A DNA stretch of 32,346 nt from JAPEKQ01 sp964516845 (GTDB taxonomy: Bacteria > Joyebacterota > Joyebacteria > Joyebacterales > Joyebacteraceae). Of this stretch, positions 26,301 to 32,278 are shown one piece after another. The translations under genes and the position numbers were made by a program. Under the pieces are notes generated by a model that was not told the DNA's origin, did no database searches, and was given only the letters and a program-made list of their open reading frames with translations. Position 1 is the first letter of the stretch; each line of letters starts with the position of its first letter. The stretch lies in NCBI GenBank assembly GCA_964516845.1, contig CAZEXP010000025.1, positions 1 through 32,346 of the forward strand, written 5' to 3'.

Positions 26301-26642
26301 TACGTTCTCGAACTCGACGTATGTCGAGCCGAGCACACGGACGTCCATCGCGGCGGCGTCGGGGATGATGATGCTGCGCGCGATGAGTGGAAGCTCCGGC
26401 AGACCCCGCTCCGAGGAGTCCGGCTCTCCATCAAGCGAGACGGAGTAGTACGTCTCTCCCCCGATGACAACCGGGCTCTTCGTGAAGCTGCCCAGTTCGT
26501 ACTCGATGACGGTTCTGGAATCGCTCGACTCCATGACCGTGGCCGTAACGGCCGCGGCGCCGCTCAGCGTCACGACCTCGGCGGCCGACACGGACAGCGT
26601 CAGCAGCAGGATCGCGACAAGCGCCAGGGTCGTTCTTCTCAC
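23358..26642 (-). CDS. exported gingipain-like cysteine peptidase (C25) with intact His/Cys dyad
   Basis: This 1094-residue protein starts with a signal peptide (1-20) ending LSVSAA. A C25 propeptide region follows, then a gingipain-type catalytic domain (about 210-590) with the dyad His435 (INYCGHGSTTSW) and Cys468 (ISVACVNGNF). The 33-residue spacing matches what I recall for gingipain R. Beta-sandwich modules come next, including a PNGGEEWGIG Ig-like unit near 850. A FlgD-Ig-like tail (about 998-1094) has NHPNPFNPMTRIAFSL and ends KMVLLK. C25 peptidases are secreted endopeptidases, and the tail implies type IX-like export and surface attachment (inference). I chose the GTG at 26642 because GGAGG lies 6 bp upstream and it begins the signal peptide; a longer frame opens at 26684. 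A good promoter lies upstream. Confidence 0.88.
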   Translation of the reverse strand: MRRTTLALVAILLLTLSVSAAEVVTLSGAAAVTATVMESSDSRTVIEYELGSFTKSPVVIGGETYYSVSLDGEPDSSERGLPELPLIARSIIIPDAAAMDVRVLGSTYVEFENVPVAPSKGTILRTIDPATVAYTFDSFYDEDAWYPSDVAFARDPYIMRDVRGMTIVVNPFQYNPATQTLRVHTSVIVEARSVGTGRTNILLSSGDRARVAEFERLYSRHFINYDEARMDRYTPVGETGGMLVIAYGSYMTTMQPFVDWKLQMGVPCEMVSVSTAGGSASAIKSYIQSYYDTHDLAYVLLVGDAAQVPTLTGGGGSSDPSYSLLAGSDNYPEIFVGRFSAESTADVATQVTRSVEYEKQPQSGAAWYHKGVGIASNQGPGDDDEYDNVHVGYICDDLLAFTYTECDEIYDPTGTAAMVTTALNNGRSVINYCGHGSTTSWSSTGFSNTQINALTNDNMLPFIISVACVNGNFANYTCFAEAWLRATNGSEPTGAIGTYMSSINQDWDPPMQAQDEITDLLIAEDKLTFGGLCYNGSCQMMDESGTSGADMFLTWHVFGDPSLHVRTDTPSSISVSHDGSIDSAATSYDVTVAGVEGALCALYYDGVLYGSAFTDASGDATIPVGTALTEGDDLVLTVTSFNTLTYFGTATVGPTYTPSIEVSPASFEVTLEPDDSTTRTLYISNDGEALSVLDYQIDVIDAGMERNLTGSTVTSTPNEYAPGTTMDFIFSAYNGSGDNEWIEAINLDFPFGVTVNSCTDFVVSSRTLTWDGTTGMGAAIDWTGSYSDVVYPAESATATINVTIGAGVTGNVEVGYTLTGDNYGGAPHVVSGTVIISPPPGPTVTLTAPNGGEEWGIGDPNNITWTWTGEFFYATLSYSTDGGSTWTGIATDTDNDGSHLWNVAGPVSGDCLVRIVGDTDPVIQDESDAVFSIYRPVNWLAVVPATGQVNSGQTADVELQFDATGLSDGDYYADLLIDSNGGARVTVSVTLHVEGTGVEELPVALTLLGNHPNPFNPMTRIAFSLPQPGAVKVSVFDVAGRLVRELGDTEFDAGRGEIVWDGTDRLGESVATGVYLYRMEVAGEVRDGKMVLLK

Positions 26643-26805
26643 AAAACACCTCCCAGCTCGAGGTGAAGCGTCATTCCCCAACATGACGGACCCGGAACAA
26701 GCGAATCCGTCGCGGGGACTCTGTCTTCCCGATTCAAGTCAATATACGTCAGGCCACCGTAACCTTCAACCGGCCACGGGGCTAACACATGGAATCACTG
26801 CATAT

Positions 26806-26833
26806 ATTATACCACGCTTTCTGAGTTTGTCAT
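26806..26833 (-). promoter_or_regulatory. sigma-70 promoter of the C25 peptidase gene
   Basis: On the minus strand: ATGACA (26828-26833), a 16-nt spacer and a perfect -10 TATAAT (26806-26811), giving a start near 26799. It sits in an AT-rich island within a GC-rich region. Confidence 0.75.
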
Positions 26834-26930
26834 TGATATTCCCTCGCAGCGCGGCCCTTTCCTTGTCTGCAGCCTCCTGCTGTTCTGATGCGCCGAATCG
26901 CCCCACGGAGCACGAGGATTGGGTGAGAAC

Positions 26931-26969
26931 GAAGCCGGGGGCACCCCGGACAAGGGACACCCCCGCTTC
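26931..26969 (-). terminator. terminator-like hairpin after the NifX/MinD operon
   Basis: GAAGC-GGGGG (26931-26941, one bulged base) pairs with CCCCC-GCTTC (26960-26969). An alternative inner stem CCGGGG-GCA-CCCCGG (26935-26949) could compete with it. It is followed on the minus strand by GTTCTC and lies about 105 bp after the last gene of the operon. Confidence 0.5.
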
Positions 26970-27071
26970 CTGCATCGCGCTGTGGTACACCGTGCAACAC
27001 TTCGTGCCCGCGATCGGCGCCCGCCGGCGCGCAAACCGGTCAATCCGATTAGCGATCGTAGAGGTTCCCGA

Positions 27072-27461
27072 TCAGTGATCGCAGAGGTTCGAGCCTGCCT
27101 CGAGGCTGCCGTCAAGATACGCCTTCACTATGGACATCGCCGGAGCTTCGGCCACGCCGACGTGCACCTCAACCCCGTGCTGCCCGAAGAGCTGCTGCGC
27201 GTGCTGTCCCATGCCGCCCGCGATGACGATGTGCGCGCCCTGCGATGCGAGCCACGCCGGGATGACCCCGGGCTCGTGTGCCGGCGGCACTTCCCTGGTC
27301 ACACGCTTGATCGACCGCTCGTTGCGGTCGACATCGAACAGCATGAACTCCGCACAGTGGCCGAAATGCGCTGTAAGTCTACCATCCTGTGTCGGGACCG
27401 CGATCCTCATCGGTCCGTTCCCGTTCCCCTTGTCGTTCCCGTCCGGCTGCGTGCTGCTCAT
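27072..27461 (-). CDS. NifX/MTH1175-type Mo/Fe-cluster-binding-like protein
   Basis: This 129-residue protein is of the dinitrogenase iron-molybdenum cofactor biosynthesis (NifX/NifB C-terminal, MTH1175) superfamily. An 18-residue Asn/Gly-rich leader precedes the domain, which starts MRIAVPTQDGRLTAHFGHCAEFMLFDVD and carries the Gly-rich IVIAGGMGQHAQQLF strand-loop. Relatives bind Fe-S or Mo-containing clusters, and the Desulfovibrio orange protein of this fold holds a Mo-Cu-S cluster. It is the last gene of the operon, overlapping the upstream MinD-type gene by ATGA, with GGAGG 4 bp before its ATG. The C-terminus is short and ends Cys-Asp-His. Nitrogen fixation should not be inferred, because no nif gene is present. 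Confidence 0.88.
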   Translation of the reverse strand: MSSTQPDGNDKGNGNGPMRIAVPTQDGRLTAHFGHCAEFMLFDVDRNERSIKRVTREVPPAHEPGVIPAWLASQGAHIVIAGGMGQHAQQLFGQHGVEVHVGVAEAPAMSIVKAYLDGSLEAGSNLCDH

Positions 27462-28399
27462 GATGCCTCCTCGGATACTCGCGCTCCACGATCATGTCCT
27501 GCTTCGAGCAGGTCCCAGGCGGCTGCCGCGATGTCGCGCATCGCCCGCGCCGCCGCTCCATCTCTGTATTCCACGACGGGCACACCTGCAACTTGCGCCC
27601 GTGTCACATCCGGGTCGTACGGGATCCGCGCCAGCAGCTCGACGCCGCGGCTCTTGCACATCCTGTCGATCTCGTCGGCGCCCTCCGGATGTACGTCCCA
27701 GCGGTTGACGACGACGGCCGCCGGCACCGACAGCCGCTTGGCAAGATCGAGGACACGGCCAAGATCGTGCACACCACTCACGCTCGGTTCGGTTACGACG
27801 AGCAGCTGGTTCGCGCCTGTGATAGAGGCTATGACCGGACAACCGATGCCCGGTGAACCGTCCACAAGCACAACATCCACGTCATGCTCCTTCGCCACGC
27901 GCCGCGCCTCGCGGCGGACGAGCGTGACCAGCTTGCCTGAGTTCTCCTCGGCAGGGCCGAGCCGCGCGTGGACCAGCGGACCGTGCCGCGTGTCGGAGAC
28001 ATACCAATGGCCGTTCTCCGACGGCACGAGCGAGATGGCTCCGTCGGGACAGATCTCGTAGCACAGACCGCAGCCCTCGCACGCGAACTCATCGATCCGA
28101 GCGGGTCCGCCCGTTTCGGCGTCCGCGATGATCGCGTCGAAGCGACAGAGATCGAGACAGCGGCCGCACCGCGTGCAGGCCGCCAGATCGAGCTTCGCCT
28201 CCACGCCGCCCGAGAAGCTATGCTCCTCGCGGACCTCGGGTGCCAGCACGAGGTACAGGTCGGCCGCGTCCACGTCGCAATCGCAGACGACCTTCGAGCT
28301 CCAGAGCGCCGCGAGTGACGCAACAAGGCTCGTCTTCCCCGTGCCACCCTTCCCGCTCACAACAACAAGCTCTCGCACGGATCCGCTCTTCCCGCTCAT
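27458..28399 (-). CDS. MinD/Mrp-type P-loop ATPase with inserted ferredoxin domain (copy 1)
   Basis: The 313-residue protein combines a deviant Walker A, SGKGGTGKTS (16-24), with an inserted two-cluster ferredoxin domain. The cluster ligands are Cys75/78/81/85 (CTRCGRCLDLC) and Cys107/110/113/117 (CEGCGLCYEIC). The second ATPase half follows, with VVLVDGSPGIGCPVIASITGANQLLVVTEPS. Such proteins couple ATP binding to iron-sulfur or electron-transfer chemistry in anaerobes, and family members are encoded in pairs beside NifX-like genes, as in the Desulfovibrio ORP locus. It overlaps its paralogue (28396) and the last NifX gene (27461) by 4 bp each, indicating translational coupling. The actual reaction and client are unknown. 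Confidence 0.92.
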   Translation of the reverse strand: MSGKSGSVRELVVVSGKGGTGKTSLVASLAALWSSKVVCDCDVDAADLYLVLAPEVREEHSFSGGVEAKLDLAACTRCGRCLDLCRFDAIIADAETGGPARIDEFACEGCGLCYEICPDGAISLVPSENGHWYVSDTRHGPLVHARLGPAEENSGKLVTLVRREARRVAKEHDVDVVLVDGSPGIGCPVIASITGANQLLVVTEPSVSGVHDLGRVLDLAKRLSVPAAVVVNRWDVHPEGADEIDRMCKSRGVELLARIPYDPDVTRAQVAGVPVVEYRDGAAARAMRDIAAAAWDLLEAGHDRGARVSEEAS

Positions 28400-29292
28400 G
28401 TCGCCAACCTCTCCCGAATGAGTTCCACGAGTGGCGCGAGCCGCGCCGCGTAACCGTCTACGGCCACGACCGGGGCTTCACCCCGAGCCGAAGACGTCGC
28501 CACCGCACGGTCCTCTGGAATCGCAACGATGATCGGCAACCCCTCACGCTCGCACAGCCTCTCCGCCGCGGCGTCACCCTCTTCCGTCATGCCGGTACGG
28601 TTCACGACGACGACGGCCTCACCGGCGACCGCGTGCGCGACACCGATGGCCTGCTCGAGATCGCTCAGACCGAACGGCGTCGGCTCGGTCACGAGCACGA
28701 CGAGGTCCACGCCGCGAAGCGTCTCGACGACCGGGCACGACGCCCCCGGTGGCGCGTCGAGAATGACGACACCACTCTCGGGAAGCTGACGCCTCAGCGC
28801 TCTGATGATGGGCGTCGCGTGCGCCTCTCCGACATCGAGACACCCTTCCAGGAAGCCGACGCTCATCGCGCCGCCTTCCGTCTGGGGCAGTGTTGTGGCC
28901 CCGCTGTGGATCTCACCGAGTTCCCGCGGCTCCTCCGTGATGGCTCCTTCAGGACAGAGAAGCGCGCACGCCCCGCACGCGTGGCAGAGCTCCGGAAAGA
29001 CGAGCACGTGATCGGGCAGATGCGCCAGCGCGTTGAATCGGCACACATCGCAGCATCGACCGCAGTTCGTGCATCGCGCCGTATCGATGACCGGAGTCGT
29101 AACGAACACGCCACTCGTCCTGACGATCTTCGGCTGCAGGAAGATCCGGCCGTTCGGCTCCTCGACATCGCAGTCCACGTAGCCTGTTTCAATGCCGCGC
29201 CCGGCGAGGAGCAGGGCAAGACCCGTCGCAACCGTGGTCTTGCCCGTCCCTCCCTTGCCGCTCGCGACCGCCACTCGCAGTGGTGATCCCAT
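28396..29292 (-). CDS. MinD/Mrp-type P-loop ATPase with inserted ferredoxin domain (copy 2)
   Basis: This 298-residue paralogue has the deviant Walker A, SGKGGTGKTT (11-20). It has two ferredoxin cluster motifs, Cys74/77/80/84 in CTNCGRCCDVC and Cys103/106/109/113 in CHACGACALLC, and the later VVILDAPPGASCPVVETLRGVDLVVLVTEPT. Cys81 sits beside the first cluster as an extra cysteine. It is upstream of copy 1 with ATGA overlap, as paired ATPases of this type usually are; a heterodimer is plausible. It follows the DUF5320-like gene by 5 bp. Partners and substrate are not known; the role in assembling or reducing the NifX-protein metal cluster is inference. Confidence 0.92.
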   Translation of the reverse strand: MGSPLRVAVASGKGGTGKTTVATGLALLLAGRGIETGYVDCDVEEPNGRIFLQPKIVRTSGVFVTTPVIDTARCTNCGRCCDVCRFNALAHLPDHVLVFPELCHACGACALLCPEGAITEEPRELGEIHSGATTLPQTEGGAMSVGFLEGCLDVGEAHATPIIRALRRQLPESGVVILDAPPGASCPVVETLRGVDLVVLVTEPTPFGLSDLEQAIGVAHAVAGEAVVVVNRTGMTEEGDAAAERLCEREGLPIIVAIPEDRAVATSSARGEAPVVAVDGYAARLAPLVELIRERLAT

Positions 29293-29297
29293 CGCGT

Positions 29298-29705
29298 CTA
29301 GTCTTCCTTCTGAAGTTCGCCCAGGCGACGCTGCACGTCCTTGAGCGCCTCCTCGAGATACTCGGCCTGCGACCGGAGCGCCTCGGCCTCATCACCCTGA
29401 GACGGTGGGCGGACCACCATGGGACCGACCGCCGGAACACCACCGTAGGCGTCCCAACCGGGCCCCCAGGCTCCGTATCCGTAGCCACCGTGGCCATGCC
29501 TCATCCCGCGTCCGTATCCGCCGCCCCTGTAGCCACCACCGCGTCCGCCATAGCCACCACCGCGTCCGCCGTAGCCGCCACCGCGTCCGCCGTAGCCGCC
29601 ACCAGGCCTCACGTACCCCGGAGCGTCGAACCCTGCGCAGTATCCCATCCTCCGACCGGTCATCGGACCCGCACCATCCGGGCCGCTTCTATCTCCTCTA
29701 GGCAT
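29298..29705 (-). CDS. DUF5320-like Gly/Tyr/Arg-rich protein with C-terminal coiled coil
   Basis: This 135-residue protein begins MPRGDRSGPDGAGPMTGRRMGYCAGF, an N-terminus typical of the DUF5320 family. A Gly-rich tract with four YGGRGGG-type heptads follows, and the C-terminus is a predicted coiled coil (EAEALRSQAEYLEEALKDVQRRLGELQ). DUF5320 proteins commonly occur beside NifX-like and MinD/ferredoxin genes in anaerobes; no function is established to my knowledge. The start at 29705 is supported by GGAGG seven bases upstream; the frame is open further left but that part is Arg-rich and implausible. The 21-bp DNA repeat (29530-29604) could vary in copy number. Confidence 0.75.
   Translation of the reverse strand: MPRGDRSGPDGAGPMTGRRMGYCAGFDAPGYVRPGGGYGGRGGGYGGRGGGYGGRGGGYRGGGYGRGMRHGHGGYGYGAWGPGWDAYGGVPAVGPMVVRPPSQGDEAEALRSQAEYLEEALKDVQRRLGELQKED
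29530..29604. repeat. 21-bp in-frame tandem repeat (YGGRGGG units)
   Basis: Units start at 29530, 29551, 29572 and 29593 with period 21 and few substitutions. On the minus strand each encodes seven residues of the type YGGRGGG. The repeat is a coding tandem array inside the DUF5320-like gene, with no spacer sequence. Confidence 0.85.
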
Positions 29706-29740
29706 CTCTGCCACCTCCTGATGTGCTCTGTCCAACTGCT

Positions 29741-30064
29741 CTATGCGTCCTGTGCGTCGCCGAGTCCCAGTGCGCTCCGGACCGTCCCGGTCGCACCGGT
29801 GACGATCTCGATGCCCGACTCCTCGAGTCCGCGCGTGGCCTTCGGCCCGCACGCACCCGTCAGGACCCGATGGACGCCCGCCTGCGTCACTCGCGACGCT
29901 GCCTGGACACCCGCGCCCGATGCCGCACTGACGCTCTGACTGTTATCGATACTCTCGAACGCGCCGCTCTCTGTGTCGTACACCACGAACCATGCGCAGC
30001 GCCCGAACCGGGGATCCACCTGACTGTCCGGTGTCGACCCCTCAGCTGAAACCGCTATTCTCAT
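29741..30064 (-). CDS. NifX/MTH1175-type cluster-binding-like protein
   Basis: This 107-residue single-domain protein has the superfamily start MRIAVSAEGSTPDSQVDPRFGRCAWFVVYD. It then has the Gly-Ala-rich AAASGAGVQAASR-type segment and the VLTGACGPKATRGLEESGIEIVTGATGTV loop, where Cys72 lies in the usual ligand-loop position. Small stand-alone proteins of this family include the MTH1175-type and ORP proteins. It overlaps the preceding repeat-tailed NifX gene by 4 bp (ATGA) and lies 35 bp before the DUF5320-like gene. Cluster type and partner ATPases are inferred from context. Confidence 0.88.
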   Translation of the reverse strand: MRIAVSAEGSTPDSQVDPRFGRCAWFVVYDTESGAFESIDNSQSVSAASGAGVQAASRVTQAGVHRVLTGACGPKATRGLEESGIEIVTGATGTVRSALGLGDAQDA

Positions 30065-30630
30065 TGTCCACCTCCTCTGCCGCGCCCCGGGCCGGCTCCA
30101 CTCCGCCGCCCGCGACCCGGCCCACCGGCGCTTCCATCGCGCCGTCCGCCTCCACGTCCGTCACCCGGTCCACCTCCACGTCCGTCACCCGGTCCGCCGC
30201 CACGTCCATCACCCGGTCCGCCGCCACGTCCATCACCCGGTCCGCCGCCAGAACCATCACCCGCCCCGCAGCCGCGACCGGCGGCGCGTCGTCGCCGCCC
30301 ACACCCGGCCATGACGAACCGGTCCGGTGTAAGTTCTCCGTTCACGAACGCCTCGAGCACATCCTGCCACTCACCCGCGACCCACGGGAGCACCCGTACG
30401 CCGCACTGCTCCAGAAGCGCTCCGAACCTCCGTGAAACCGCTCCGCACACCAGGACGTCAAGCTCCAGCGCTGCGATCCGCCCCGCCATCCGCCCGTGCC
30501 CCTCCCCACCAAGCGGCACTCGCCGCTCCGGTGTCCAGGTCGAGCCGTCGCACATGGCGATCAGCACCTCAGTGGCCGTATCAGCCACCGGCGATATCCT
30601 CGTGTCCCAGACCGTCAGTCCCACTCTCAT
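30061..30630 (-). CDS. NifX-like protein with Gly/Asp/Arg repeat tail
   Basis: The first about 105 residues resemble the NifX/MTH1175 fold: MRVGLTVWDTRISPVADTATEVLIAM, then LDVLVCGAVSRRFGALLEQCGVRVLPWVAGEWQDVLEAFVNGEL. It continues into a low-complexity tail of repeated GDGRGGGP octads, for 189 residues in all. The start is ATG at 30630 with GGAGG 5 bp upstream; the GTG at 30642 is inside the ribosome binding region. It is the first gene of the six-gene operon, directly behind the sigma-54-type promoter at 30653-30669. The 24-bp DNA repeat underlying the tail is likely unstable. The tail's role is unknown. Confidence 0.82.
   Translation of the reverse strand: MRVGLTVWDTRISPVADTATEVLIAMCDGSTWTPERRVPLGGEGHGRMAGRIAALELDVLVCGAVSRRFGALLEQCGVRVLPWVAGEWQDVLEAFVNGELTPDRFVMAGCGRRRRAAGRGCGAGDGSGGGPGDGRGGGPGDGRGGGPGDGRGGGPGDGRGGGRRDGSAGGPGRGRRSGAGPGRGRGGGQ
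30162..30265. repeat. 24-bp in-frame tandem repeat (GDGRGGGP units)
   Basis: Units begin near 30162, 30186, 30210, 30234 and 30258, a 24-bp period, encoding octads of the type GDGRGGGP on the minus strand. It is part of the NifX-like gene. Copies differ by a few substitutions, and the period is constant with no spacer sequence. Confidence 0.85.
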
Positions 30631-30652
30631 TTCAGCCTCCACGCCCTATAAC

Positions 30653-30669
30653 AGCACAGAACGTGCCGA
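30653..30669 (-). promoter_or_regulatory. sigma-54 (-24/-12) promoter candidate for the NifX/MinD operon
   Basis: On the minus strand the sequence TCGGCACGTTCTGTGCT matches the sigma-54 consensus TTGGCACG-N4-TTGCT at all but two defined positions, with the invariant GG and GC correctly spaced. The predicted start near 30642 leaves about 12 nt before the first gene, just enough for GGAGG. A sigma-54 activator gene is adjacent, which strengthens the call. Confidence 0.78.
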
Positions 30670-30693
30670 AATCCCGAACAATCGCTCGGGATT
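30670..30693. promoter_or_regulatory. perfect inverted repeat abutting the sigma-54 promoter
   Basis: AATCCCGA (30670-30677) and TCGGGATT (30686-30693) form a perfect 8-bp inverted repeat with an 8-bp spacer directly upstream of the -24 element. A further perfect 12-bp palindrome, CTACACGTGTAG, lies at 30706-30717. These are too close to the promoter for a typical activator site but could bind a repressor or IHF-like protein. Confidence 0.5.
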
Positions 30694-30723
30694 CGCTAAC
30701 TGTTGCTACACGTGTAGTTTATC

Positions 30724-30805
30724 GATGCGCTGGTGATGGCTTGATGCGTTGGGACCGCAGCTGTGTGTTGCGGGTCCGCATCATCTGGAGAAGACAATGA
30801 TGCGG
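30724..30805. promoter_or_regulatory. candidate upstream activating sequences for the sigma-54 activator
   Basis: The motif GATGCG occurs at 30724-30729, 30743-30748 and 30799-30804, and its complement CGCATC at 30777-30782. The last pair forms a perfect dyad, CCGCATCAT-N12-ATGATGCGG (30776-30784/30797-30805), about 130-165 bp upstream of the predicted start. That is the usual distance for enhancer sites of NtrC-type activators. The dyad may also act as a hairpin after the activator gene. Confidence 0.55.
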
Positions 30806-30832
30806 TACTGCATCTGTCATTTGAAGTGGGCC

Positions 30833-32203
30833 TCAGCTCTCCCGACCGCCTGCGGGCGCCTGGATGCCGAGACGCTTCAGTCGCCGCCAGAGCGTGGTCC
30901 TGTGAATGCCGAGTTCACCAGCCGCGGCCCCCCGGTCCCAGGTGTGGCGTTCCATCAGCGCGAAGAGAAAGTCTCGCTCGAGGTCCTCAAGCGTCGGCGC
31001 CTGGTCCCCCGGGACGGCTCCACCCGGGAGAAGGGCTGCCGGCAAATGTCGGGCCCGGATCACCCCCGACCGGCACGTAACGAAGGCGTGCTCGATGATG
31101 TTCTCGAGTTCCCGGATGTTGCCCGGATAGTCGTGCCGCATGAGAAGATCCATCACCCTGGGGCTGACCCCGGTGACCTCCTTCCCTCGAAGCCGGTTGA
31201 ATTTCTCGATGAAGTGGCTGATCAGGAGCGGTATGTCCTCGCGTCTCTCCCGAAGAGGCGGCAGCTCGAGTGCGACGACGTTGATCCGATAGAAGAGATC
31301 CTGCCGGAAAGCCCCGGACTCCACCATCGCATCAAGATCGCGGTTCGTCGCAGCGATGACTCTGGCGTCGGATGTTCGCGTTTCCACTGCCCCCAGGGGC
31401 TCATACGACCCGTCCTGGAGAACCCTCAGGAGACGCGACTGGAGGGCCTGCGATACGTCGCCTATCTCGTCGAGGAAGATGGTCCCACCGCGAGCCAGCT
31501 CGAAGCGGCCCGGCTTGTCACGCTTGGCATCCGTGAATGCGCCCGCAAGATGCCCAAAGAGCTCGGATTCCAGCAATGTATCCGGGAGCGCACCGCAGTT
31601 GACTACGACCAGCGGTCCCTCGGCGCGCGGGCTCTGATCATGGATCGCGCGCGCCAGAAGTTCCTTCCCAGTCCCGCTCTCACCCTGAATGAGTACGGTG
31701 CTCCCGCTCTCGGCGATGTCGGGAACAAGCGCGAAGATGTCCTGAACGAGGTGATTCTTGCTGATCATGTCGGCGAACCGGACCCGCCCCGCAAGCTCCC
31801 GTCGAAGCTCCTCCTCGACGCTCAGATCACGAAACGTCTCAACACCTCCGATGATGGCCCCATCCTCGCCCAGAAGCAGAGCGCTCGAAAGGCTAATGGG
31901 AACGCGGTCACCGTCGGCGCTTACGATGTACGCATGACGATCGACAACGGGCTCTCCGGTCTCCATGGTCTGCCGGAGCGCGCACGCAGACTCGCAGATG
32001 CTCGCGCGGAACACCTCCCAACACGGACGCCCTACCGCCTCGCTCCGCGGTGTCTTTGTGATCCGCTCGGCGGCCCGGTTGAAGCTCTGGACGCGCCAAT
32101 CGGAGTCCACGGTGAACACGCCCTCGCCGATGCTGTCGAGAATGGGATCGTATGTGCTTTCCCGGATGGTCCCGGCAGGCTTCCTCGTGGTGCGTTTCGG
32201 CAT
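30833..32203 (-). CDS. PAS-AAA+-Fis sigma-54-dependent transcriptional activator
   Basis: This 456-residue activator has an N-terminal PAS domain (about 15-130) holding a Cys cluster, Cys61/70/74 (PCWEVFRASICESAC). An AAA+ domain follows with Walker A GESGTGKE (174-181), a GAFTDA loop in place of GAFTGA (221-226) and Walker B IFLDEIGD (242-249). A C-terminal Fis-type HTH (AAGELGIHRTTLWRRLKRLGI) completes it. It remodels sigma-54 polymerase from enhancer sites. PAS redox or metal sensing is inferred from the cysteines. The start at 32203 has GAGGAG nine bases upstream; a longer frame reaches 32284. It lies upstream of and in the same orientation as the NifX/MinD operon, resembling the cognate activator of the Desulfovibrio ORP locus. 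Confidence 0.92.
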   Translation of the reverse strand: MPKRTTRKPAGTIRESTYDPILDSIGEGVFTVDSDWRVQSFNRAAERITKTPRSEAVGRPCWEVFRASICESACALRQTMETGEPVVDRHAYIVSADGDRVPISLSSALLLGEDGAIIGGVETFRDLSVEEELRRELAGRVRFADMISKNHLVQDIFALVPDIAESGSTVLIQGESGTGKELLARAIHDQSPRAEGPLVVVNCGALPDTLLESELFGHLAGAFTDAKRDKPGRFELARGGTIFLDEIGDVSQALQSRLLRVLQDGSYEPLGAVETRTSDARVIAATNRDLDAMVESGAFRQDLFYRINVVALELPPLRERREDIPLLISHFIEKFNRLRGKEVTGVSPRVMDLLMRHDYPGNIRELENIIEHAFVTCRSGVIRARHLPAALLPGGAVPGDQAPTLEDLERDFLFALMERHTWDRGAAAGELGIHRTTLWRRLKRLGIQAPAGGRES

Positions 32204-32226
32204 GCTGAAAGACTCCTCAGGGGTGT

Positions 32227-32242
32227 GTTGCATTTGTGCAAC
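32227..32242. promoter_or_regulatory. perfect palindrome at activator gene start site, candidate operator
   Basis: GTTGCA (32227-32232) and TGCAAC (32237-32242) flank TTTG. The element falls immediately after the predicted transcription start of the activator gene, where a bound protein would block initiation. It could be an autoregulatory site. Confidence 0.5.
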
Positions 32243-32249
32243 TATCATC

Positions 32250-32278
32250 ATCGTAACGCAAGGGAGCGTGCGGGGCAA
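32250..32278 (-). promoter_or_regulatory. sigma-70 promoter candidate of the activator gene
   Basis: On the minus strand: TTGCCC (32273-32278), a 17-nt spacer and TACGAT (32250-32255), with a start near 32243. Both hexamers are four of six, so the call is moderate. Confidence 0.5.

Larger units (their letters stand above)
26643..27071. other. intergenic region between C25 gene and ORP-like operon
   Basis: No protein gene is convincing here. The gap contains the C25 promoter (26806-26833) with a leader of about 155 nt, and a terminator-like hairpin for the operon ending at 27072. A short direct repeat copies the end of that operon's last gene: GATCGTAGAGGTTC at 27054-27067 and GATCGCAGAGGTTC at 27077-27090. 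Confidence 0.55.

Noticed and set aside
23946..26666. Two long plus-strand open frames opposite the C25 peptidase
   Set aside because: Antisense frames made possible by high GC; no domains and no ribosome binding site.
30162..30265. 24-bp period repeats resembling a CRISPR
   Set aside because: No unique spacers; the array is contiguous, in frame and codes for Gly-rich octads.
27072..30642. Nitrogen-fixation gene cluster
   Set aside because: NifX-type domains alone are common in non-fixing anaerobes; no nifHDK, nifE/N or nifB radical-SAM gene is present.
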